Source: Stagnihabitans sp043721775 (GTDB lineage: Bacteria; Pseudomonadota; Alphaproteobacteria; Rhodobacterales; Rhodobacteraceae). Taken from it: DNA of 6,101 nucleotides. The DNA is taken from positions 1 to 6,101 of the forward strand of contig JAYSQA010000008.1 of assembly GCA_043721775.1 (NCBI GenBank), read 5' to 3'. The position numbers and the translations under genes were made by a program. The notes beneath the pieces are model-generated. The model was not told the origin of the DNA. It searched no databases and worked only from the letters and a program-made list of their open reading frames with translations. Shown in pieces: positions 1 through 5,752 of this stretch; within the stretch, counting starts at the first letter, position 1, and each line of letters starts with the position of its first letter.

Positions 1-673
1 TGCGGGCCAGGCTCAGTCGGTTGATCCGCACGTCCTTGGACCAGACCGAGGAAAATTTGGCCTCCTTGCTGCCCATCGGAAGTCCGGCTGGCATGAAGAA
101 CCAGATCGCCAGCAGAATGACTGCCAGCACGGCGGCCATGCCCCAGACTGCTCCGTTGAACCCGGCCAGTGCCAAGAGCACGGCACCAAGGAAGAAACCC
201 ACGCCCTTGACCGCGTTTTTTGACCCGGTCAGCAGCGCCACCCAGCGAAACAGCGTCCCGTCCCCCTTGGGTGCCAAGAGCTTCACCGCCGATTTCGACG
301 ACATCTTGGCCAGATCCTTGGCCACGCCGCTCAGCCCCTGAACGACCATCACGAAGGCAACCGAGGTGGGAATGCTCCACCCCGGGTCCAGTTGTGCCAA
401 CCCGACCAGCGCCGCGATCTGCATCAGCAGGCCCGACCAGAGTGTAATCGCCAGCCCGAACCTTGCCGCGATCCAGCCTGCCGCAAGGTTGGTCACGATC
501 CCCGCCAGTTCATACAAAAGGAACAGCCAGGCCAACTGGACCGGCTTGAAGCCCAAGCCGTTGAAGTGCAGCAGCACCAGCATCCGCAAAGCGCCGTCCG
601 ACAGCATGAAGGCCCAGTAGGCCGCCGTCACCGCCGCATAGGCGACATGGCCGGGGTTGCGCGCCTCTGTCAC
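1..673 (-). CDS. arsJ: ArsJ organoarsenical efflux permease (MFS), C-terminal part cut off by the window edge
   Basis: ArsJ is an inner-membrane major facilitator superfamily permease that exports 1-arseno-3-phosphoglycerate, which breaks down outside to arsenate. I translated the minus strand: 224 codons are present and the frame is still open at base 1. The family is usually about 400 residues, so roughly half is seen. Family-typical stretches are SDGALRMLVLLHFNGLG (25-41), GVAKDLAKMSSKSAVK (116-131) and LLTGSKNAVKGVGFFLG (148-164). Hydrophobic segments lie near 11-37, 45-70, 75-95, 101-115, 142-172 and 174-195. The start is GTG at 673-671, overlapping the TGA of the upstream GAPDH gene (GTGA), because no in-frame ATG occurs before residue 23 and homologues begin this close to the first helix. 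GGGG lies 5 nt upstream as a weak ribosome site. The pairing with an ars GAPDH is the diagnostic context for ArsJ. The identification is strong; the missing half cannot be judged. Confidence 0.93.
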   Translation of the reverse strand, partial: MTEARNPGHVAYAAVTAAYWAFMLSDGALRMLVLLHFNGLGFKPVQLAWLFLLYELAGIVTNLAAGWIAARFGLAITLWSGLLMQIAALVGLAQLDPGWSIPTSVAFVMVVQGLSGVAKDLAKMSSKSAVKLLAPKGDGTLFRWVALLTGSKNAVKGVGFFLGAVLLALAGFNGAVWGMAAVLAVILLAIWFFMPAGLPMGSKEAKFSSVWSKDVRINRLSLAR

Positions 674-1692
674 CTCGACCCCGTCAGGCTTTGGGCAACC
701 ATGCGGGTGATGTCGGCCAGACGGCAGGAATAGCCCCATTCGTTGTCATACCAGGCGTAAACCTTCACCTGCGTGCCGTTCACCACCATGGTCGACAGCG
801 CATCGATGATCGACGAGCGCGGGTCGTTGGTGTAATCGCTCGACACCAGTGGCCGCGCCTCGTAGCCGAGGATGCCCTTCAGCGGGCCTTCCGCTGCGAC
901 TTTGAAGAGGGCGTTCACCTCGGAGGCGGAGGTTTTCCGCGCCACTTCAAACACGCAGTCGGTCAGCGACCCATTCAACAAGGGCACCCGGACGGCATGG
1001 CCATTCAAGCGGCCCGTCAGTTCGGGGTAAATCAGCGTGATGGCCGTGGCGGAGCCGGTCGTGGTGGGGATCAGGTTCAACAGGGCCGACCTTGCACGGC
1101 GCATGTCCTTGGCGGGACGGTCCACGATGGTCTGGGTGTTGGTCACATCATGGATCGTGGTGATCGAGCCATGGCGGATGCCGATACCTTCATGGATGAC
1201 CTTTACCACCGGGGCGAGACAGTTCGTCGTGCAACTGGCCGCCGTGACCAGATGATGCGTGGCCGCGTCATAGTCGCAGTGGTTGATGCCATAGACCAGG
1301 TTCAGCGCCCCACCGTCCTTGACCGGGGCAGACACCACCACTTTCTTCACCCCCGCCGCATAATACGGAGCGATCCTGGCGGCGGTCTTGAAGACTCCGG
1401 TGCAGTCGATCACCAGATCGACGCCCATCGCGGCCAGCGGCAGGTCTTCGATCCGCCTGGCCGCAGTGACGCGCAGATGCTGGCCATTGATCGTCAGGCC
1501 GGTGTCGTCAAAGCCGATATCAGCCTTCCAGCGGCCATGAACCGAGTCGAACTCCATCAGCAGGGCGTGCTGTTCCGGCGTGCCCGCGGGATCATTGATC
1601 AGCACGATGTCGCCGCCCGCCCCGCTGTCGATCAGGTCGCGCAGTACGAGTTTTCCGATGCGGCCAAGGCCGTTCAACGCGATGCGGGTCAT
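670..1692 (-). CDS. gapdh: Arsenate-detoxifying glyceraldehyde-3-phosphate dehydrogenase (ars GAPDH)
   Basis: This cytoplasmic enzyme oxidises glyceraldehyde 3-phosphate with NAD+. With arsenate in place of phosphate it yields 1-arseno-3-phosphoglycerate, the ArsJ substrate. The 340-residue length is normal for GAPDH. The Rossmann motif NGLGRIGK is at 7-14 and Asp34 (LINDP) suits NAD+ rather than NADP+. The catalytic Cys154 is in ASCTTNC (152-158), with His181 as the likely base in HDVTNTQ. The anion pocket is PTTTG (209-213) plus Arg235, and YDNEWGY is at 315-321. HDVTNTQ replaces the HxYTxxQ form usual in housekeeping enzymes, and PTTTGSATA has Thr where many have Lys (GAAKA). Both suggest an ars-dedicated paralogue, not the glycolytic copy. 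The start ATG follows AGGAG (1702-1698) at 5 nt, 9 nt after the arsR-arsC stop. Its own stop overlaps the arsJ start, implying translational coupling. The family is certain; the arsenic role rests on context. Confidence 0.93.
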   Translation of the reverse strand: MTRIALNGLGRIGKLVLRDLIDSGAGGDIVLINDPAGTPEQHALLMEFDSVHGRWKADIGFDDTGLTINGQHLRVTAARRIEDLPLAAMGVDLVIDCTGVFKTAARIAPYYAAGVKKVVVSAPVKDGGALNLVYGINHCDYDAATHHLVTAASCTTNCLAPVVKVIHEGIGIRHGSITTIHDVTNTQTIVDRPAKDMRRARSALLNLIPTTTGSATAITLIYPELTGRLNGHAVRVPLLNGSLTDCVFEVARKTSASEVNALFKVAAEGPLKGILGYEARPLVSSDYTNDPRSSIIDALSTMVVNGTQVKVYAWYDNEWGYSCRLADITRMVAQSLTGSR

Positions 1693-1697
1693 GTTGT

Positions 1698-1702
1698 CTC
1701 CT
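1698..1702 (-). promoter_or_regulatory. Ribosome binding site of the ars GAPDH gene
   Basis: AGGAG ends 5 nt before the ATG at 1692 and overlaps the TGA stop of the arsR-arsC fusion (TGAGGAG). This fixes the GAPDH start and suggests re-initiation after the upstream gene. Confidence 0.8.
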
Positions 1703-2532
1703 CAGGCCCGGTTCAGGCCGATGGTGTCGAGGCTGCGTTGCAGCGCCACACGGTCAAGTTGTTCGATGGACAGCGCCGAAAAGGCCAGGATGCGGCGGTT
1801 CAGTTCCGAGAAGGCCTTGGCGAACGCCAGACCCTTTTCGGCTTCGGTTCCGGGGGCTTTGACCGGGTCCGGCACGCCCCAATGCGCCGTCATCGGTTGG
1901 CCCGGCCACGGGGCACACTCCTCGGCTGCGGCCCCGTCACAGACCGTGAAGATGAAGTCCATATGCGGGGAATCGGGAGCTTCGAATTCTGACACATGCT
2001 TGGCGCGCAGCCCTTCAGTCCTCAGCCCATTGCGTTGCAGAATGGCAACGGCAATTTCGTTCAACTGGCTGCCCGGTCGCGTCCCCGCCGAAAAGGCGCG
2101 GAATTTCCCGGCCCCGATCCGGTTCAGGATCGCCTCGGCAAAGATCGACCGCGCCGAATTGCCCGAGCAGATGAACAGGACATTGTAAGGTGGCTGTGAC
2201 ATCTGGGGCAGTGTCCTTTCATCGGCGGCTTGGCAAAGCAGGTCGGCCCGGCCCCGGCAGCAATCGTTGACGAGATAGTCGACCAGCCCCGCCGTCCGCG
2301 CCAGATCGACCGAATAGAACAGCGACCGTCCCTGACGAACGCTGCGGATCAGGCCGCAGGTCTCCAGCTCGCCCAGATAGTGGGACAGGGTGTTCTGCTT
2401 CAGCCCCAAGGCCTCGGCAATCTCGGTCGGGCGCCCGCCCAAGGGAGCCAGGCGCATCAGCATACGGAACACCGAAAGGCGGCCGGGATGCCCAAGGGCC
2501 ATGAATGTCTGGGTGGCGTGATTAAATTCCAT
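1702..2532 (-). CDS. arsR-arsC: ArsR-ArsC fusion: As(III)-responsive repressor joined to LMW-PTP-type arsenate reductase
   Basis: This 276-residue protein joins two proteins that are usually separate. Residues 1-105 are an ArsR/SmtB winged helix: the helix-turn-helix is about 35-58 (PTEIAEALGLKQNTLSHYLG) and the wing about 60-76. A cysteine cluster at Cys91, Cys92 and Cys100 resembles the C-terminal As(III) site of CC-x(n)-C type ArsRs. Residues 115-250 are a low-molecular-weight-phosphatase arsenate reductase: the P-loop CSGNSAR (122-128) fits CX5R with nucleophile Cys122. Cys198 and Cys206 (TVCDGAAAEEC) are the probable redox relay pair of thioredoxin-linked ArsC, and Asp222 (WGVPDP) is the likely general acid. 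The frame runs through without a stop, so this is a real fusion, not adjacent genes. The N-terminal ATG has no Shine-Dalgarno sequence but preserves the first ArsR helix; Met11 would clip it. Met111 is a possible internal start for free ArsC. It is first in the operon with GAPDH and arsJ and probably represses both arms. Confidence 0.95.
   Translation of the reverse strand: MEFNHATQTFMALGHPGRLSVFRMLMRLAPLGGRPTEIAEALGLKQNTLSHYLGELETCGLIRSVRQGRSLFYSVDLARTAGLVDYLVNDCCRGRADLLCQAADERTLPQMSQPPYNVLFICSGNSARSIFAEAILNRIGAGKFRAFSAGTRPGSQLNEIAVAILQRNGLRTEGLRAKHVSEFEAPDSPHMDFIFTVCDGAAAEECAPWPGQPMTAHWGVPDPVKAPGTEAEKGLAFAKAFSELNRRILAFSALSIEQLDRVALQRSLDTIGLNRA
2200..2219 (-). promoter_or_regulatory. Possible internal start for a free ArsC domain (ribosome site plus ATG)
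   Basis: Codon 111 of the fusion is ATG (2202-2200), exactly where the ArsC domain begins (MSQPPYNVLF). AAAGGA lies at 2219-2214, an 11-nt spacing that is slightly long. Initiation here would yield a 166-residue stand-alone reductase, longer than typical 130-140-residue LMW ArsC but plausible. The main start of the fusion has no recognisable ribosome site, which makes the internal one worth noting. It could equally be chance. Confidence 0.35.
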
Positions 2533-2552
2533 TATTCACGAATAACGGAATT
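2525..2552. promoter_or_regulatory. Probable ArsR operator: 28-bp interrupted palindrome at the divergent promoters
   Basis: The sequence reads AATTCC-a-TTATTC-ac-GAATAA-c-GGAATT. Twelve of the fourteen arm positions pair; the mismatches are 2531/2546 and the central AC. This AT-rich twofold symmetry is what a dimeric ArsR/SmtB repressor binds, and it stands out in GC-rich DNA. It covers the first eight bases of the arsR-arsC coding region and the upstream bases where RNA polymerase should bind. Its right end also touches the possible -35 (TTGATC, 2551-2556) of arsA. One site could thus repress both arms. That ArsR binds here is inferred. Confidence 0.8.
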
Positions 2553-2567
2553 GATCTCGCTTTCCAA
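2531..2567 (-). promoter_or_regulatory. Candidate promoter of arsR-arsC, predicted near-leaderless
   Basis: TTGGAA (2567-2562) and TATTCG (2544-2539) are separated by 17 bp. They match the sigma-70 consensus at 4 and 3 of 6 positions. Transcription would begin around 2532, at or next to the A of the ATG, giving a leaderless mRNA and explaining the absent Shine-Dalgarno sequence. AATAAT at 2536-2531 is a better -10 by itself but has no fitting -35 and would start transcription inside the gene. The exact boxes are uncertain. Confidence 0.4.
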
Positions 2568-2580
2568 GTGAAGCTTTTGT
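2551..2580 (+). promoter_or_regulatory. Weak candidate promoter for arsA-acr3
   Basis: TTGATC (2551-2556) could be a -35 and TTTTGT (2575-2580) a poor -10 at 18 bp. The -10 overlaps the second palindrome and the -35 overlaps the operator edge. A promoter must lie in 2533-2656 because arsA is divergent from arsR, but these boxes are only a guess. It would leave a leader of about 70 nt before arsA. Confidence 0.3.
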
Positions 2581-2586
2581 AAAAGC
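2573..2586. repeat. Second 6-2-6 palindrome in the divergent intergenic region
   Basis: GCTTTT-gt-AAAAGC is a perfect 6-bp inverted repeat around a 2-bp centre, the same 6-2-6 form as the core TTATTC-ac-GAATAA of the main palindrome. The centres are 41 bp apart, close to four helical turns, so the sites face the same side of the DNA. It could be a second, weaker operator, a site for another regulator, or chance. Confidence 0.5.
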
Positions 2587-2644
2587 AGTTGAGGCATGTC
2601 ATCGCGCTGTTGCGGGCTTCGTCGCAGGATCAGACAGGTTCACG

Positions 2645-2649
2645 AAAGG
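2645..2649 (+). promoter_or_regulatory. Ribosome binding site of arsA
   Basis: AAAGG lies 7 nt before the ATG at 2657. It fixes the start, which also matches the usual ArsA beginning a few residues before the first P-loop. Confidence 0.7.
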
Positions 2650-2656
2650 CCGCCCC

Positions 2657-4414
2657 ATGACCGTGCTCTCCTTTCTGCAAAACCCGACGCGGTTCCTGTT
2701 CTTCACCGGCAAGGGCGGGGTGGGGAAAACCTCGCTTAGCTGTGCGGTCGCGCTGTCGTTGTCGGACCAAGGCAAACGGGTGCTTTTGGTCAGCACTGAC
2801 CCGGCCTCGAACCTTGATGAACTGTTGGGCACCACGTTGACCGACCACCCCACCGCCATTCCCGGCGCGCCCAAGCTTTCGGCCATGAACATCGACCCCG
2901 ATCAAGCCGCCGAGGCCTACCGGACGCGGGTTCTGGACCAATTGGACCCACAGGCGACCGAGGATAAGAAATCTACTGTCCGTGAGCAACTCTCAGGCGC
3001 CTGCACCATCGAGATCGCGGCCTTTGACGAATTTGTGGGCCTCTTGGCCGGGGATGCGCCCGAATACGACCACATCATTTTCGACACGGCGCCGACGGGA
3101 CACACTCTGCGGCTACTCAGTCTGCCCCGCGCCTGGACCGGATTTCTGCAGGGCAATGACCGAGGTGCTTCCTGTCTTGGTCCGCATTCGGGGCTGAAGA
3201 TGCAGGAGGAGCGGTTTCGCGCCGCTCTCGCGACCTTGGCCGACCCGGTAATTACCTCGATCGTACTGGTCACCCGGGCGGACCGCGGTGCGGTGCGGGA
3301 GGCGGCCCGAACCTCGGACGAATTGCGCGCTTTGGACTTGGGCAATCAACAGTTTGTCGTCAACGGGGTCTTTCATGCCAGCACGCCCGGCGATGCGGTG
3401 GCCGATGGGCTGGCCCGCGACCATGCGGCGGTTCTGGCAAGCCTGCCCGCAAACCTGTCCGACCTGCCTCGAACCGAGGTGCCGTTGCGGTCCTTCGACA
3501 TGGTCGGGTTGCCAGCCCTTCGCGCCTTGTTTCAGGCTGATGCGCCTGGGGTCACCAGCGCTGGCGATCTGGCAGAGCTTGACGAGCCCGGTCTGACCCA
3601 AATGATCGACGACCTCGCCAAGGCCGGACGCGGGTTGATCATGGTGATGGGCAAGGGCGGCGTCGGAAAGACCACGATTGCGGCCGCCATCGCCGTGGGC
3701 CTGGTCAAACGCGGCCACAGCGTTCACCTGACGACCACCGACCCTGCGGCCCATGTAGCACTGGTGGTGGACGGCACTCCGCCCGGCTTGACCGTCGACC
3801 GCATCGACCGCATCGACCCTGCGGTTGAGACCACCCGCTATGTCGACAAGATCATGGCCACCAAGGGCCGCGATCTGGATGCCTCGGGCCAGGCGCTGAT
3901 GCGCGAAGACCTCGCCTCGCCCTGTACCGAGGAGGTCGCCGTCTTCCATGCTTTTTCGCGCACCGTCGCCGAAGCCCGCAGCGCCTTTGTCGTCATGGAC
4001 ACCGCCCCCACCGGGCACACGCTTTTGCTGTTGGACGCCACCGGTGCCTATCAACGCCAAATGACGCAAGACCTTGGACCAGGCGCCAAAGGCCGCATGG
4101 TGACGCCGCTGATGCGCCGGCAAGACCCGGACTACACCAAAGTCATCTTGGTGGCGCTGCCCGAGACGACCCCTGTTTCCAAAACGGCCAGCCTGCAAGA
4201 CGACCTGCGCCGCGCCAAAATCGAGCCCTGGGCCTGGGTGGTCAACCGCGCCATGGCCCGCACCGGCACGACGGACCCTCTGTTGCGGCAGCGCATCGCG
4301 GGCGAGGTGCGTCAGCTTGCGCGTCTGCATTCCGGTCTGGCCCAGCGGCTTTACCTTCTGCCTTTTTCCCCTGAACCGCCGGTCGGGATTGCCCGGCTTT
4401 CCTCCCTGTCTTAA
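2657..4414 (+). CDS. arsA: ArsA arsenite-stimulated efflux-pump ATPase (two-domain)
   Basis: ArsA is a cytoplasmic ATPase that docks on the arsenite permease and powers export. The 585 residues match the two-domain bacterial form (plasmid R773 ArsA is 583). The first half has P-loop GKGGVGKT (18-25), STDPASN (46-52) and DTAPTGHTLRLL (143-154). The second half has GKGGVGKT (332-339), TTTDPAAH (359-366) and DTAPTGHTLLLL (448-459), joined by a linker near 295-325. Cys116, Cys173 (SCLGP) and Cys423 (SPCTEE) correspond to the R773 metalloid-site cysteines 113, 172 and 422. His149 and His454 lie in the signature loops, so both nucleotide sites and the metal site look intact. A small DRIDRID tandem occurs at 381-387. 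The gene is first in the right arm, 12 nt before acr3, and no arsD chaperone gene is present. Partnering with ACR3 instead of ArsB is the less classical arrangement. It is probably de-repressed by As(III) through the shared operator. Confidence 0.97.
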   Translation: MTVLSFLQNPTRFLFFTGKGGVGKTSLSCAVALSLSDQGKRVLLVSTDPASNLDELLGTTLTDHPTAIPGAPKLSAMNIDPDQAAEAYRTRVLDQLDPQATEDKKSTVREQLSGACTIEIAAFDEFVGLLAGDAPEYDHIIFDTAPTGHTLRLLSLPRAWTGFLQGNDRGASCLGPHSGLKMQEERFRAALATLADPVITSIVLVTRADRGAVREAARTSDELRALDLGNQQFVVNGVFHASTPGDAVADGLARDHAAVLASLPANLSDLPRTEVPLRSFDMVGLPALRALFQADAPGVTSAGDLAELDEPGLTQMIDDLAKAGRGLIMVMGKGGVGKTTIAAAIAVGLVKRGHSVHLTTTDPAAHVALVVDGTPPGLTVDRIDRIDPAVETTRYVDKIMATKGRDLDASGQALMREDLASPCTEEVAVFHAFSRTVAEARSAFVVMDTAPTGHTLLLLDATGAYQRQMTQDLGPGAKGRMVTPLMRRQDPDYTKVILVALPETTPVSKTASLQDDLRRAKIEPWAWVVNRAMARTGTTDPLLRQRIAGEVRQLARLHSGLAQRLYLLPFSPEPPVGIARLSSLS

Positions 4415-4416
4415 GG
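4413..4416 (+). promoter_or_regulatory. Ribosome binding site of acr3, overlapping the arsA stop
   Basis: AAGG overlaps the TAA of arsA (4412-4414) and lies 10 nt before the ATG at 4427. This arrangement suggests co-translation of arsA and acr3 from one mRNA. Confidence 0.55.
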
Positions 4417-4426
4417 CCTCATCCTG

Positions 4427-5479
4427 ATGAAAAAGCTAAGTTTCCTCGACCGATGGCTAACCCTGTGGATCTTCGCCGCCATGGCGCTTGGCATCGCCTT
4501 GGGCCAGTTTCTGCCCGGCCTGCCAGCGGTGATCAATAAGATGTCAATCGGCAGCATCAACCTGCCGATCGCGGCCGGGCTGCTGGTAATGCTCTATCCC
4601 CCCTTGGCCAAGGTGCGGTACGAGGACCTGCCCAAGGTCTTTGCCGACAAGCGCATTCTGGCGATATCTCTGGTGCAGAACTGGCTGATCGGGCCGTTCC
4701 TGATGTTCTTTCTGGCCGTCATCTTCTTGTCAGACAGCCCCGAATATATGACTGGCGTGATCCTGATCGGCCTCGCCCGCTGCATTGCCATGGTGCTGGT
4801 CTGGAACGGCCTTGCCTGCGGAGACACGCAATACGGCGCGGCGCTGGTGGCGTTCAATTCGGTCTTCCAGATCCTGTTCTTCTCGACCTACGCGTGGTTC
4901 TTCCTGACCGTCCTGCCGCCATGGTTCGGCCAGTCGGGTCAGGTGGTCGAGGTCGGGTTCTGGGTCGTCACCCAAGCCGTGCTGATCTATCTGGGCATCC
5001 CCTTCCTCGCCGGGTTCCTGACCCGGAAGATTCTGGTCGGGAAAAAGGGCGAGGCTTGGTATCAAACCCAATTCCTGCCTCGCATCGCGCCCCTGACTTT
5101 GCTGGCGCTCTTGTTTACCATCGTCGCCATGTTCGCACTGAAGGGTGGCGATGTGGTGCGCCTACCCTTGGATGCACTGCGCATTGCGGTGCCGCTCTCT
5201 TTGTATTTCGCGATCCAGTTCGGCATCGGCTTCCTTTTGGGCCGCCTGATCGAGGCTGACTATCCTCGCACCACCGCAGTCGCCTTCACCGCGGCGGGCA
5301 ACAATTTCGAACTGGCCATCGCGGTGGCCATCGCCACCTTCGGGCTGGCGTCTCCGGTGGCATTTGCCGCTGTCATCGGCCCCTTGGTGGAGGTGCCGGT
5401 CCTGATCCTGCTGGTCTCGGTCGCCCTGTGGATTGGGCGGCGTTGGTTCCGGTCAACCCTGCCGCAAGAGGCCCGATAA
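4427..5479 (+). CDS. acr3: ACR3-type arsenite efflux permease (also called ArsB of the ACR3 family)
   Basis: ACR3 is an inner-membrane arsenite/proton antiporter of the BART superfamily, unrelated to the E. coli ArsB family. The 350 residues and about ten hydrophobic segments (near 10-30, 44-60, 76-101, 107-129, 136-163, 175-200, 218-239, 250-272, 282-304 and 310-337) fit the family. The essential cysteine is Cys119 in GLARCIAMVLVWN. GNNFELAIAVAIATFG (291-306) and Glu322 in PLVEVPVLI are the other conserved transport-path segments. The C-terminus is short and charged. It lies 12 nt after arsA, so the pair probably forms an ATP-driven pump. As(III) made by the ArsC domain of the divergent gene would be its substrate. 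I see no clear rho-independent terminator after the stop. The identification is firm. Confidence 0.97.
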   Translation: MKKLSFLDRWLTLWIFAAMALGIALGQFLPGLPAVINKMSIGSINLPIAAGLLVMLYPPLAKVRYEDLPKVFADKRILAISLVQNWLIGPFLMFFLAVIFLSDSPEYMTGVILIGLARCIAMVLVWNGLACGDTQYGAALVAFNSVFQILFFSTYAWFFLTVLPPWFGQSGQVVEVGFWVVTQAVLIYLGIPFLAGFLTRKILVGKKGEAWYQTQFLPRIAPLTLLALLFTIVAMFALKGGDVVRLPLDALRIAVPLSLYFAIQFGIGFLLGRLIEADYPRTTAVAFTAAGNNFELAIAVAIATFGLASPVAFAAVIGPLVEVPVLILLVSVALWIGRRWFRSTLPQEAR

Positions 5480-5660
5480 TGTGGCCTCGCCCCCTATTTC
5501 CACAGCTGCCGGCAATCTAGAAAGATCAAAAGCAAGGAACCGTTCGAACAGTCCGCTCTTCCCGTCGCGATCAGTGGCGCTGGACCGAAAGGCGCTGGCG
5601 TCGCCGTCCGCGTGTTGAATGCGGGATCACGTCTGTTGGAGCCGAATGCTGCGCAAATAG

Positions 5661-5693
5661 GGCAGGCACCTCGGTGGCTGACTGGTGCCTGTC
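5661..5693. repeat. Hairpin: 10-bp inverted repeat with a 13-nt loop
   Basis: GGCAGGCACC (5661-5670) pairs with GGTGCCTGTC (5684-5693); eight pairs are contiguous and perfect and one outer pair is G-T. Part of the loop, CGGTGGCT (5672-5679), also matches AGCCACCG at 5738-5745 as an 8-bp inverted repeat, so alternative folds exist. No T-run follows on the plus strand; on the minus strand CTATTTG follows. It could be a late terminator or a relic of a mobile element end. Confidence 0.4.
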
Positions 5694-5752
5694 GAACATT
5701 CATCATCCCAGCGCTCAAATGCAGACGCCCATCTGGAAGCCACCGGCTGGCA

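Noticed and set aside
691..1992. Long 433-codon plus-strand ORF opposite GAPDH and the arsR-arsC fusion
   Set aside because: It lies antisense to two clearly recognised genes, is rich in His, Arg, Gly and Gln, and has no family motif; it is a shadow of high third-position GC on the other strand.
1702..2202. arsC as a separate gene next to arsR
   Set aside because: There is no stop between the ArsR and ArsC parts; the frame is continuous, so a fusion is the simpler reading, with an internal start kept only as a possibility.
3795..3819. Short tandem repeat encoding DRIDRID inside arsA
   Set aside because: Only two copies of a 9-bp unit, in frame in a linker region of the second ATPase half; most likely without special meaning.
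3113..4330. 405-codon minus-strand ORF opposite arsA
   Set aside because: Low-complexity Gly/His/Gln/Arg-rich translation exactly opposite the fully conserved ArsA; a GC-rich shadow frame.
5480..5504. Possible rho-independent terminator after acr3
   Set aside because: Only 5 bp pair (TGTGG/CCACA) around a 15-nt loop and no T-run follows.
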